Of a stretch of 64,000 bases of DNA, positions 24,395 to 35,049 are shown one piece after another. The notes under the pieces are model-generated. The model had not been told where the DNA came from and ran no database searches. It saw only the letters and a program-made list of their open reading frames with translations. The number at the start of each line of letters is the position of its first letter. Position 1 is the stretch's first letter. The position numbers and the translations under genes were made by a program. This DNA is from Irpex lacteus (lineage: Eukaryota > Basidiomycota > Agaricomycetes > Polyporales > Irpicaceae): NCBI GenBank assembly GCA_001986395.2, contig MQVO02000011.1, positions 186,001-250,000 on the forward strand, written 5' to 3'.

Positions 24395-26069
24395 ATGGCC
24401 TTTCGGACGCTTATTCTCTACTTTGCAGTGTTCCTTCACTCTGTTTATGCCGGATCCGTGACTGGGAGGCTGCCCGTTTGCATCGTAGGCGCAGGACCTA
24501 CGGGTCTCACTATTGCTCACGGGTTAGAGGCGAAGGGGTACAAGACAGTGATCTTCGACAGGCAGGCGGAGGTGGGAGGCAAATGTCAAGCCTACTATGA
24601 CGGTCCAAATAGGTGAGTTCATAGTCACGCTGCGCTCGTAGTGCCTCTAAATGACTCCCATTGACTTGCCAGGAGCATCTATCATCCTCTCGGTGCTCTC
24701 ATATTCATCAACGGAACCTACGTTAACACTGTGCCCTTGATCGATGCTGCAGGTGTACCACTCACACCTGGTATTTCCCGGATGCATGGCTGGGAATACT
24801 GGCAATACGGTCCACAGGATTCTTCCAAGGGCATATCAGAGCTACCGGACACGACGCCCCAGCAAGCTGCGTTACTGCAGTCGGAGTACGAGCGCTACAG
24901 TCAGTTCTGGACGGAGAATATCCAGCCACTATATACAAGTGTGCGCTACGTGGTACGTCTGAAACTTGTACTCCTCTCTCTATGCTGTATCTAACGAAGC
25001 TGTGAAGAACGGAATCCCAGAGAACCTGACAGTACCCATTGCGGACTGGCTCTCTGCCAATGGATACATCGGCCTTCCGACGATAATGGAAGGTGCCATG
25101 ATAACGTACGGGTACGGAGACATTAAGACGACGCCAGCGGTATGTTCTTTAATTCGTGCAGTATTTCGCAGTCTCCTCACTCGTCGTAGATCTACATGCT
25201 ACAGTACTTCACACCTGAAATTCTCGGAGCGTTCAGCTTGGGAAATCCACAGAGCTATATTGTCGGTACGTTGCATCTTAGATGTAATACGAGATAATGA
25301 ATGGCTCACATTGCATTGCTGCAATAGATTTCCACGCAGTTTTCATCCATTATTCTCGATCGGTCAAAGGACCCATACATGTCAACGCCCCAGTCACAAA
25401 AATAGGTATGTCTTCATGCTATCGTATTCGAACTACGCTAACACTATCGACTCAGATCGGTCGAGGACAAATCCCGTTGTCACATATACCACTTCCCGAT
25501 CAAGGAAGACGCAAAAGTGCTCCGACGTAGTTCTCGCATTCTCACCTTCCCCTGAGAACCTTGCCGCAATCGACATGCCGCTCTCAGCCGGCGAAGCAGA
25601 AGTATTCTCGAGAATTGACACCACCGCATACTGGTCCTCAGCTGTCACGACCAAGATTGACTATCACAAATTCTACCGACAGAGTCCGGCTGAGCCTCTC
25701 GGCGCACCTGTCGGCTTTCTGCGATACTTCAACGAATCTCCCATCGCGACGGGCTACTCTTGGGCCACGGATGGGAGTACTTTACCGGACTCAGATGTCA
25801 GGAGACTCTTGGTCGACACAATCACGCAGGTACAAACTGGCGTGAACATCTCTGAGCCGCTGGTGACGGAGAGTGACGTGAAAGCCCTGGATCGGTGGAC
25901 GGACTACTTCCCTCGATTCAACACTTCGGATTTGTCGAGCGGGATTTACACCAAGTATAACGCGCTTCAGGGGTATAATCATACGTACTATGCTTCGGCG
26001 GTGAGCAGCTTCGAGCTGGTCGAGAACGCGATTAGGGTGGGACAGGACCTTGCTGCGTCGTTCTTCTAG
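24395..26069 (+). CDS. Secreted FAD-dependent amine oxidoreductase-like protein
   Basis: A flavoprotein of the NAD(P)-binding Rossmann/amine oxidase superfamily. The ATG at 24395 starts a clear signal peptide (FRTLILYFAVFLHSVYA), so the protein is probably exported. Next is the dinucleotide-binding fold: VCIVGAGPTGLTIAHGLEAK (GxGxxG), the ribose-binding acidic residue in VIFDRQ, and EVGGKC. After several introns come HPLGALIFINGTYVN, HGWEYWQYGP, PTIMEGAMITYGYGD, YMLQYFTPEILGAFSLGNPQ, VNAPVTKI (a second FAD-contact strand) and CSDVVLAFSPSPENL. The final exon ends with FELVENAIRVGQDLAASFF. Several N-glycosylation sites are present (NGT, NLT, NTS, NHT). It is clearly related to basidiomycete amine-oxidase-like flavoproteins of unknown substrate. 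I do not see the C-terminal FAD motif of true monoamine oxidases, so the reaction is uncertain. Confidence 0.85.
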
Positions 26070-26740
26070 TCTTAGTTTGAGGTGTAGGCAGGATAGGGAG
26101 GGGCTGCTACAAGATCCTTTGTATGCAATGCAAGCTTAGCAGTACATAGTTGGAATGACATGAAGCGTTCTGTAAACCGCGCTGATAAGCAGAGGATGGA
26201 TGTTATCCGAGTCCAGGCCCACCCCGGAAGTACCAGATAATGATCCGTTTGATCAGTGCCAGTGCGACTGACTTAGACGAGTTGCACTTGCACTTGCACT
26301 GGCACTTCTACTCCTCTCCTTCAACTCTGCGTATCGAGATATTGAAGAAACAGTAACGTCAAAGTCAGTCCTTAGATAAGCTGCCTCCCTTGAAAGCGAT
26401 TTGCATTTTCAATGTTTTCGGGGAATTCGACTCGGCATCATCGAAGTTGAATTCTGGGCAGGTCGTACAACGAGTCGGACTGCGCCAATACGACCCAGAC
26501 AAGTGCGTATCTTAGATTGTACTACCTCTTCTATGTAGTGTGAGAAATGACAGAAATCCTGCAGGACTGCCGTAACGACTCAGGGGTTCGCTCGGGGACC
26601 TAAACTGGTTATTGCCGAGAACATTTATTAGTCTGCGAACCAGCTAAGGATGCGGACAGCCCTTCCTTCCCCCTCTCTGCCATCACACAGGAGCGTCGTC
26701 ATCCGTCAAACCAATACTCTACAGACCTGAGCACCCCGCG
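26070..26740. other. Intergenic, with a short hexamer repeat
   Basis: There is no gene here. It contains the 3' flank of the amine oxidoreductase, a TTGCAC repeat at about 26281, and the probable promoter of the first zinc-finger gene (start 26741). Confidence 0.6.
26281..26307 (+). repeat. Short tandem repeat of TTGCAC
   Basis: Three adjoining near-identical hexamers (GTTGCACTTGCACTTGCACT) are followed by a variant, GGCACTT. It lies between genes and is a simple microsatellite. Confidence 0.6.
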
Positions 26741-27627
26741 ATGTACGAATATTGCGCGGACTGCGGGAAGGGGTTCACCTCCGAATGGGCGTTAACACAG
26801 CACTTCATCCAAAGCCCACGACACCTCTACTGCCGGTTCTGCGACGTCCACTTTCGAGAAGGCTACGAGCTGCACGAACATAACAGTAGTCGTCATGGGC
26901 ATTGTAACGTCTGTAGTAAGGTGTGTATGCGGCAAATATCGTATAGCTTGTTTGACGCTGATACTCACCTCTACCGCGGCCGACTGTGACGTATGTATAG
27001 CTTTTCGAGACGAAGGAAGGCTTGCATCAGCATAGCAGGCAGTCGCATTGGTACTGCGAGCCATGCAGACAGACATTCGCATCGCAGAATAACCTGAATA
27101 TGCACGTCCGTACCTCCCCCGCCCACAACCCGAGATCCAACGTCTGCCCTGGGCGAAACTGTGGCAGGTCCTTCATGAGATACGCCGATCTGGCTGCACA
27201 CCTCGAGTCTGGAACATGCTCTGGCGGTTTCAATCGGCAAAACCTGAACAGGATGGTTATTCGCGCCGATACTAGCAACATCGTCACCAACCCTGCTCGT
27301 CTCATCGGATATCGGGAGGACTCTCAAGTCATGAACACGTGGGCGACCCCAAATTCTTGGAACGGCTACGGATACGAGTGCGCTTTATGCCATAAGGAAT
27401 TTCGTATCCTGTCGGCGTTGAATGCACATCTCAACAGTCCGGCGCATGAGGCGAGGATTTATCGTTGCCCAACCCAGTACAACGGATGTGCTGGGGAGTA
27501 TAGGACTCTCAGCGCACTCTTGTCACATATCGAGAGAAGCGAGTGTGGGGTGGCGAGGTTCAGGAGGCCTTTGACTCTCGCTTTGGACAACGCTATGTCT
27601 GGAGCGAGACGGTTGACTCTTGGTTAA
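26741..27627 (+). CDS. C2H2/C2HC zinc-finger protein, paralog 1
   Basis: A multi-finger protein of about 270 residues made from two exons; the intron is 26921-27000 (GTGTGT...GTATAG). Fingers in order: YCADCGKGFTSEWALTQH with HLYCRFC, where finger units overlap closely; HCNVCSK joined to LFETKEGLHQHSRQSH; WYCEPCRQTFASQNNLNMH; then CPGRNCGRSFMRYADLAAHL, a C-x4-C finger closed by His and Cys (C2HC). A non-finger linker follows (FNRQNLNRMVIRADTSNIVT, NPARLIGYRED). The C-terminal half has YECALCHKEFRILSALNAH and a second C2HC finger, CPTQYNGCAGEYRTLSALL closed by H and C. No signal peptide or membrane helix is seen. It is probably nuclear and binds nucleic acid or protein; the target is unknown. 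It is the tandem paralog of the gene at 28468-29411, with the intron at the same place. Confidence 0.88.
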
Positions 27628-28467
27628 GGTACGATCTACCATGGATTACATCAAGCTTTTGGCCTCATGAACCTTGACATAGCTTAGAGGGTCAGTCTGA
27701 AGAGAGAGCTTTGCCATAGGCACTTGGACATTTGGCTCGTTTTACTTAAGTTCGTGCGGTCTGACGGTTAGCATGAGATTTCCACGTGAAGCCCTTTGAC
27801 TTAACACTTCCACCTGATGTGTTCTTCGTTGTTCATACTCAAGCTTTCCACTCCCTTCGTGTTTCGCCTCATCCAGTCTCCATCGATTTCAGACAGCTAC
27901 ATTCCGTGAGCTGGTTCGCCATACAGTAGGAAGTTACGCTCGACTTTACTGCGCCCGGTATATAGCTTGATGATCCGTGATACGGTGATAAGCTCGTCAT
28001 TGATGTATTCGGCGAAAGCCGACAAAGCAAAGCGATAATACTTAACGTACTTCCATTCAGTGCATTTGCATTGCTGCTTCACTGCGTTCGAAAGCTGAAT
28101 AATGGTGCGCAAGCACATCTATTACTCGAACAGACATCTGCTGACCTCCCCCTCCAGGCATATGATATATCCTACTGACTCTCTGGAACCATATGCTGAC
28201 CACAGGCCGAGAAGACTCGGTGCCACCCCGCTATCAAAACCGTGCAGTGATACAATGTATATGTCCGTATGGACGTATCATCTGCGAATCGAAGCTGCGG
28301 GAGTAGGACCAACCTGGCAGACATGCCGTATATTACATAAGAAAGAACAGCGGCCTGGGAATTTGCCGAGCCTACATATTGTGCGTCCCACAGAATCCCT
28401 TTGTTCCACAACCACCATCCCAAACGATTCTCCTGTGTGGCATATCTGTCTCGGATCCTCGCCCGTA
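27628..28467. other. Intergenic between zinc-finger paralogs
   Basis: There is no separate gene. The frame of the next zinc-finger gene stays open upstream to 28102, but the added residues carry no fingers and have no counterpart in paralog 1, so the first finger-proximal ATG (28468) was taken as the start. This region probably holds that gene's promoter and 5' leader. Confidence 0.5.
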
Positions 28468-29411
28468 ATGTCTTACTATTGCAACCTCTGCAACCGTTAC
28501 TTTAGGACGTATAACGGCCTTTGCCAGCACCAGCAAACATCCTCTCGACACCAGTGGTACTGCAACGACTGCGACAAGGAGTTCGGCTCAGAGTGGGGAT
28601 TGACGCAACATTACACCCAAAGTCCCTACCATCATTATTGCCGATTCTGCGATGATCATTTCCATGACAGCTATGATCTGGAGGAGCACAATGACGAACA
28701 GCATGCATACTGCTCTTCGTGCGACAGGGTTGGTCCTTTCTGATTTTCATCTCCTCATGCGTACTAAATAAGTGTACGTTGTTGTAGCTGTTTGAAACTG
28801 AGGAGGGCTTGCATCAGCACAACAGACAAGTCCATTGGTATTGCGAAAGTTGCCGTCGCACTTTCCAATCCGAGCACGGCCTTGACATGCACTTGAACAC
28901 GTCCGCCATTCATAACCCTCGGCAACACGTCTGCCCAGGACGAGGGTGTGGTCGTGCGTTCGTTGCTTATGGTGACCTAGCGTTACACCTCGAGTCGGGT
29001 GCATGTCCCTCCGGGTTCAATCGCCGTAATATCAACGATACCGTTATTCGTGCCGATCGACAAAACATCATTACCAACCCCTCCCGACTCATCGGATACA
29101 GAGAAGACGCACCTGCCACTCGGACATGGGCAACTGCGAACTCGTGGAACGGGTTTGCGTACGAATGCATTCTGTGCCATAAAGAGTTCCGACAGCTCTC
29201 GGCCCTGAACGCGCATCTGGACAGTCCAGCGCATGAGGACAGGATTTATCGCTGCCCGGCGCAGTATAATGGATGCTCGAGCGAGTATAGGACTTTGAGC
29301 GGGCTGCTTTCTCATGTTGAGAGAAGCGAATGCGGAGTGACGAGGTTTAGGAGACGGATGACCGACACGTTGGATGATATCACCTCGAGAATGAGGCGCA
29401 TAGCAGTGTAG
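28468..29411 (+). CDS. C2H2/C2HC zinc-finger protein, paralog 2
   Basis: A close tandem paralog of the gene at 26741-27627. The ATG at 28468 gives MSYYCNLCNRYFRTYNGLCQ, one more N-terminal finger than paralog 1 has. Then come YCNDCDKEFGSEWGLTQH, YCRFCDDHFHDSYDLEEHN, and YCSSCDR joined over the 59-bp intron 28729-28787 to LFETEEGLHQHNRQVH. WYCESCRRTFQSEHGLDMH and the C2HC finger CPGRGCGRAFVAYGDLALHL follow. The linker FNRRNINDTVIRADRQNIIT and NPSRLIGYRED is nearly the same as in paralog 1. YECILCHKEFRQLSALNAH and CPAQYNGCSSEYRTLSGLL complete it. The shared intron position shows that duplication came after the intron. An acceptable branch-site word (TACTAAA) lies before the acceptor. It is probably a nuclear, sequence-specific binding protein with no known target. 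Confidence 0.88.
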
Positions 29412-30072
29412 TAGTTGTCTCAGGCTGAAGGTGAGCTTGACTGCTGAGTCCTATACGTTAGTTATAGCACTTGCTTACTGGTGGAACAGAACCGCGCGAA
29501 TCTTATATTCTGCTCATCAGCCGGTGATACCTCTGCAACGCGTACATTCTGACATGCGATGTGCGACAATCGTACTGGCTGGACGGGTACCATTCGTGTC
29601 AGTCGCGGCGCATCTAGTTTGGGAGTCAGCTAAGCTGCTCTGTGCTTTTTTCCCTTCCGGATACTGTAGTTAACAAGTACGAATTGTCCTCACCCTATGT
29701 AACCTCTAACAGCTGTGGTCAGACTCGGAACATTATCATGATCCCCTTTGCTTTGCGCAGTTTACCCCATAGAAATCCTGATCGGCCGCCTATGATCACA
29801 GCATTGACATATACTAAGGAGGTAGTGGGTCCGTGTGGTATTTTTGCTATTCATTGATAGCGTACTACAGTAGGGACAGAAGACGATCCAATTCGAAGGG
29901 GCTTTGGGCGGGTTTTGGCGAGTTCAAGAAAGAAAATAGCTACATAGCGAAATAAGCGATCTTGGGTACTGGCCAGAACGGATAGTTTACATTCGAGAAA
30001 AGTACGAGTCGATTGAAAGAAAGCTTTGGAGCCAGATTCGTAAAGCGGAAGGTCAGTCAAGTACTGTACTTC
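29412..30072. other. Intergenic between zinc-finger genes 2 and 3
   Basis: The 3' ends of two convergent zinc-finger genes face each other here. Only short unsupported open frames occur. No terminator-like or repeat structure stands out. Confidence 0.5.
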
Positions 30073-30738
30073 CTAGAAGGACTCAACACTCTTCCACACC
30101 TTGGGAAGAATAACGTTAACGAACTGCTTCTTGAAACGGTTGCTCACTGTGCATCTTGTCGACTGGACGTGTGCCAACAGCCCGCTCAGCGTCTTGAACT
30201 GCTGTTCACAGCCGCCACGCCGAGGTGGGCATTGGTAACGCACTGCTGCATGTGCCGGACCGTCTTCGTGGGATCGTAGCTGACCGAACGACTTGAACAG
30301 TGTCCCGCAGTTGGAGCACTCGTACGGGCTTGTTCTGCTACTCGAACCCGAAGCTGTATCACTTACGCTACCGACAGAAGGCCCGTCGTCGCAGGTTTCC
30401 ATCCCGGGAAGAGTTATTACTCTCAACTTGTCGACACGAGCGACGAGCCTGTCAAGGCGGTCGCGGCTGACACCGCCGGGGCATGCATCGCTCTCCAGGT
30501 GCAATGCGAGATCTCTGTTCGAAATGAACAAACCCTCACACGCACGTGCTGGACAGGACACGGTCTTTTTGTTGTGTGCGCTAGACGTAAGGAGGTCCTG
30601 CTGGCAGGCATTCGGGTTAACGAATGGGCGGCGGCAAGCAATGCAATACTGATTGCGGTGCTTGGCCTCACTGTGTTCGTGTAATTCTTGGGGAGTTCGG
30701 AAGTCGTCGCGGCGACAGACGCGGCACGTGAAAGGCAT
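30073..30738 (-). CDS. C2H2/C2HC zinc-finger protein, divergent paralog 3
   Basis: An intronless frame of 221 residues in the opposite orientation to its two relatives. Fingers: FTCRVCRRDDFRTPQELHEH; YCIACRRPFVNPNACQQDLL followed by SSAH; the C2HC finger CPARACEGLFISNRDLALHL closed by His and Cys; a shortened linker (VSRDRLDRLVARVDKLRVIT) with a Ser-rich insert (SVGSVSDTASGSSSRTS); then YECSNCGTLFKSFGQLRSH, and CPPRRGGCEQQFKTLSGLLA closed by H and C. It matches paralogs 1 and 2 in finger order but is more diverged. In the second finger the first zinc-binding histidine is replaced by aspartate (QQDLL where relatives have LNMH or LDMH), so this finger may not hold zinc normally. Loss of the intron suggests an old or retro-copied member. 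Function unknown. Confidence 0.82.
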   Translation of the reverse strand: MPFTCRVCRRDDFRTPQELHEHSEAKHRNQYCIACRRPFVNPNACQQDLLTSSAHNKKTVSCPARACEGLFISNRDLALHLESDACPGGVSRDRLDRLVARVDKLRVITLPGMETCDDGPSVGSVSDTASGSSSRTSPYECSNCGTLFKSFGQLRSHEDGPAHAAVRYQCPPRRGGCEQQFKTLSGLLAHVQSTRCTVSNRFKKQFVNVILPKVWKSVESF

Positions 30739-31516
30739 ACAGAATCGTGTAAAGCGAGTTCTGCGATACGTTGGGACGCTATCACGAGGAACGAGTGTTG
30801 TGGGAGGGGGTGGAGTAGTTCGGTGGTGAGTTGGCGCGGGAGGATGTTGCTAGTGTTGGTTAGTGAAAGGGAAGGAGGAATGTTGTCGTTGGTTTTTCTA
30901 GGAGTACGATTTTTGGAGAGAAGGGTTGGTGGGGAAGTTGAGTGCTTAGAACGATGCCCAAGGATCGCTATATACTCCCCAAACTGACTCTTCCAGTAGT
31001 ACTCACTAACAACTAGAATCACATGGAACCAAAGTCAATGTGTGAGGGCGAGAATAGATACAGCTTACCTGGATAGATGTGTGGTCCCACAAATAGTACT
31101 GAGGCAGTACGAGGGTATGCCCAATCTGGGAGGCGGGAAAGCAAGAAGCTCACACGCTTCCGACTACTTTCCTAAAAAGTTCATGTGCCCCAAACGATAC
31201 ATTGACAATTAGTGGGTAGATGCGCTGCATGCCTGAAGTGTGGGAAGACTTACTAACGAACGGGGGAGGAATCTATATGGAGGCCAACTACGCATGCGTA
31301 TGCTCAGTCAGAGTCGTCGGCGTTGGAGTCATCGAGCTCTGGTATCGATCACGATGAGTAATAATTGCCTTCGTTACGAATGAGTCGATACAATATTAAA
31401 CGCGAGCAGACAGTAATAATCTTCATAATACATAGCGGAAGTCACGATTCTGTCTATCAGTGAGATCCAAGAACTCCTAAAAGAGGAAGCTGGGGTCAAG
31501 ACGACTTCCGGATGAG
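30739..31516. other. Intergenic, probable promoter of zinc-finger gene 3
   Basis: The minus-strand upstream region of the zinc-finger gene (start 30738) and the 3' flank of the MFS transporter lie here. Open frames on both strands from 30423 to 31022 are overlaps of that gene or low-complexity sequence. I found no gene. Confidence 0.5.
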
Positions 31517-33642
31517 TCAGGACGATTCTCGCACCTTTGATATCCTTCTCTCAACCGTCTTGCCATCTTCGTTGATGACTTGCAGATATACGTTATCATA
31601 AGTGTCATCTTTGGGCTCTGCATCACGCCTCCTGTTCTCGCGGAGGAGCATAAAGCGAATGATGAGCATCAACGAGGCAGATGCAACGTAGCATATGCCG
31701 ATGATGAGCCATGGTACGTGATTGCTATGTAACGTTGAGTATTAGGGTAGGTTTCACTAGCTGGAAGATTTGCAACGTACCGTGGGGCATACTTTGCCTG
31801 CCACATGAAGGGGCCTGCGGCATTTCCCACGCAATACGCGCTGAGCATAATGGCGTTGGTAGTGACTCGCTTCGTGTGACCTGCTGTGAGGTTACCAACC
31901 CACGAGAGGACAATAACAAAGCCAGTTGTGCCTACAGTATAGTTTCAGTCAATGAAGTCGTACCGAGAGTTTAGTAAGCTTCGACTGACCGGTAAGCCAT
32001 TGTCCGAACAACAGCCCAACTCTGTCGTGCCAAGGGAGCAAGTTCACCAGCAATGCTCCAAGAATACACGGCAAGAACCAGCATGCCCCAACATATGCTC
32101 TGGCATTCTTGAGGCGTATAGCTAACGTGACGCCAATCGTGATCGAGATGATCTCAATGACACCTTCGACACATCCGAGAAGGGTCGTCTCAATCGGGGT
32201 GAACCCAAAAGAGGAAACAATAATCTGCCTCTGGTTGCTGAGACTAGTGGGGATGTTGTTGATCGCTGCTAATATCGCGAAGAGCCACGTCTTCGGGTCG
32301 TAGACTGCTTCCCAGAATCTTGATCATATGGGATCAGCGCCTTTGATGTGCATGGACATAAATGGGAAACATACTGCTCGATCTTGAAGTGCTTGTTCTC
32401 CACGCCGGTTTGGTTCACCTGCAGTTACTGTTAGCGCATGGTCCATCCTTGTACTGTCCCCGGCTCACTTTGAGGCGCTGCACGGCCTTGGTGCGTTCCT
32501 CGGGCGTAAGGAACCATGCGTTTGTAGGAGAATCTGGGAACAGGAACCTGGAAAATGAAGGTATCAGACACTGCAGGTCATTCTCGGTACATGTACTCAC
32601 CAGTATGCAATTGCGGTGACAACCGTGAGCGAACCAGTGATGATCATTAACCTGAAGAACACAATGTGAGGGCATGCCCTTGTCGGTGTAATGTCAGACT
32701 CACCACTGCCATGGTTCAAAGTGCGACGTATGAATGTGAAGCGAGCCAAAGCTGATGAAACCAGAGATGATCTGTGCTAAGAAGAAATGAGCTTCTAAAC
32801 CTGTTGCCAGGTGCTAAATGTCAGCCTCACCTGTCCCATTCATCATAACTATAGGGGATCTCAGTCGTCGAAGAGCGAAGAGAGGGGTAGGAAAACTCAC
32901 ACCAATATCCGACTCGCACCGTCTGCTCCGAGCGGGTGTAGAACATGGAGGTGACGATCATGAAACCCGTGGTTATAGAGCCTTCACATGCGCCCAGAAT
33001 GAATCGTGCGACGAACAGACCGCCAAAATTCTTGCAAGCAGCGTGGCAACAGAGAGTAATGCCCCAGCCCAGGATATTCGCGCTCATCCATTTGCCCACT
33101 GGGAAGCGTTGTAGAGCGAAGTTCTGTGGATACTGAAACAACAAATAGCTCAGGTAGAATATAGTGCCTAGCCAGTTGTATCTGTCGTCTCTAGTAAGTA
33201 CTCAGCTGCCGGAGAGAGACAAGGACGTACTGGCTCGTCGTGAGGTGAGTCGATTTCCTACATACAAGAAGTCAGTCTATTACAAGTGAAATATTTCATT
33301 GTAGCGTACTTGATTCCCAGAATTGCCGAGTTTCCTAGAGTCGTCTTGTCCGTATACTGGATCCAATACAGCACTACGAGTCTTATTAGCAGAAGGAAAT
33401 CATACTTTCACGGAGGGCTTACTGCACATCATTGGCATAAGATGCCAGTCAATCTTGCGTCGAATCCGACGTGCTTCTTCAGCGTCCAGTTCTACATCCT
33501 TTCCAGCCACCAGCTCGGCGGCGGTGTCAACCTGCGTCCGCCCAAGTGCGATATGCCGAACGTCGCTGGTAGCCGTCGAGACCAGGTCGTGGGCGGACTT
33601 GACGTCCGCGAAAGTCTTCTCGTGAAGCTCGGAGCTGGACAT
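31517..33642 (-). CDS. MFS anion:cation symporter, allantoate permease (Dal5)-like
   Basis: A twelve-helix major facilitator of the anion:cation symporter family that includes yeast Dal5 and Tna1. These import organic acids, allantoate, nicotinate or similar anions over the plasma membrane. The ATG at 33642 begins a polar cytosolic N-terminus ending in EARRIRRKIDWHLMPMMC. Landmarks after splicing: YNWLGTIFYLSYLLFQYPQN; FPVGKWMSANILGWGITLCC; GLFVARFILGACEGSITTGF; FMIVTSMFYTRSEQ; FEPWQW; FPDSPTNAWFLTPEERTKAV, the hallmark of the central loop; then VNQTGVENKHFKIEQ, DPKTWLF, NAIMLSAYCVGNAAGPFMW and APRNHVPWLIIGICYVA. The tail is charged and ends at 31517. All key blocks are present with several short introns, so it appears intact. 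The ligand cannot be told from sequence. Confidence 0.9.
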
Positions 33643-35049
33643 GACGACGTCGTTGGAGGGAAAGAAGCTCGAAACTCGAACGCGACCGCCGGGGAGAGCT
33701 ATATACGGATTTAGCACTGATGTTGCCCCTTTGCCGATCCATCAGCTTTATACTGGCGGCAGCGTCAAGTTGATGCGGGTGGTACCCAATCTGCATCAAG
33801 TAGTAATGATCTTCCGCCCACCCGCATCCACCGTATTTGCGCTGGCCAAGGCAATGCGTGAATTCAGATGGAAGGTTAAGCATGCGGCCAGTGCACGAGT
33901 CCCCAAGATCGTTTGACGAAGTCCTCAAGGTTGATCATCACTGAGCATGCCTGGCTGATCGAAATGTCAGTGTATCATCGCAGATGAGATAGAGATGCAG
34001 ACGAACCATTCGATACGAAGACAATCTCGCCATGATAAGGCACAAGAGATGGCGCGGCGCACATCAGAAACTCAAAGTGAACTCAAAGTCAAGACACCAT
34101 CTTACGGATGAACTTGGCAAGGGTGATTGGAAAGAAGGTCTATTCGCCAGAATGCGATTAAACATCTGGGAACCCTTGAGCACTCGATACAATCATACTA
34201 CCATCGAGTACCCATAGAAAGAGCATAGTCAAAGCGGAGGCATGGTGGTCACCGTAGCGAGTCGACATACTTACGGCATTTCCGCAAACGCCCGCAATAT
34301 GTGCTTATCTCATCCTCATTACGACTCAGCGCTTCAGCATCGACGGACTTGGCGCTGCTATTTCCGGAGATCTTTGCGAGATCTTCCAAGTTTGCAGTGC
34401 ACAACTTGAAACTTGAACTGCATACTCTTGGGCAAGTATATCAGCCTAGTCGAATTTATCTTATGCACAGTACCGCGACCGTTCCAACCAAAAAATCTCC
34501 TCAAAAAGGGACATCCAACGGCACGACGGTTTTAGCCTGACTTAGACTATAGTTACTCATACCGTTACTCTTGCTGTCCACCGAAACTATGAAGAGTATA
34601 CCTGTCTGGAGCAGGAGCTGAAGTGGAAGTGGGCGGCCTTGGCTCTGGGCTGTCGGCATTGAATGAGCACAAGTACGTGGTCCATGCATTCACATTCTAG
34701 AACATGGGTGTCTAAACAACGCGTAGAAACCAGAACTGCTTTATGCCAGTTAACTCTAGCACGTGCAAGGGTGAAGGAGCCAGTAATGTCCACGTTTCAG
34801 CGTGGTAGAGACCACTTCTGAGAATGGTGAACCTGTAGCCGAGTAGCGGGCTAGTTACACTCTAGAGCGCGCCCTTCGGGTATATGTCACCGCCAGACGC
34901 AGATTTTTTCAGGATCCCGTCGACAAGCTGCCTCACCGGGACGTGGCACTGCTTTTCGGTGCATCTACACCGGCGTCGACGTAGGTATACATACCGTGTG
35001 CAAGGGCATATGAGACAAACTGACTTTCCCTCCCGCTACACGTCTGCTT
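33643..35049. other. Intergenic between divergent transporter and GH79 genes
   Basis: A 1.4-kb divergent upstream region shared by the minus-strand transporter (start 33642) and the plus-strand GH79 gene (start 35050). Frames inside, such as 34301-34540 plus and 34587-34793 minus, show no motif. It may hold regulatory sites for both genes, but none is distinct. Confidence 0.5.

Noticed and set aside
28102..28467. N-terminal extension of zinc-finger paralog 2
   Set aside because: No fingers, and no counterpart in paralog 1; the first finger begins at the ATG at 28468.
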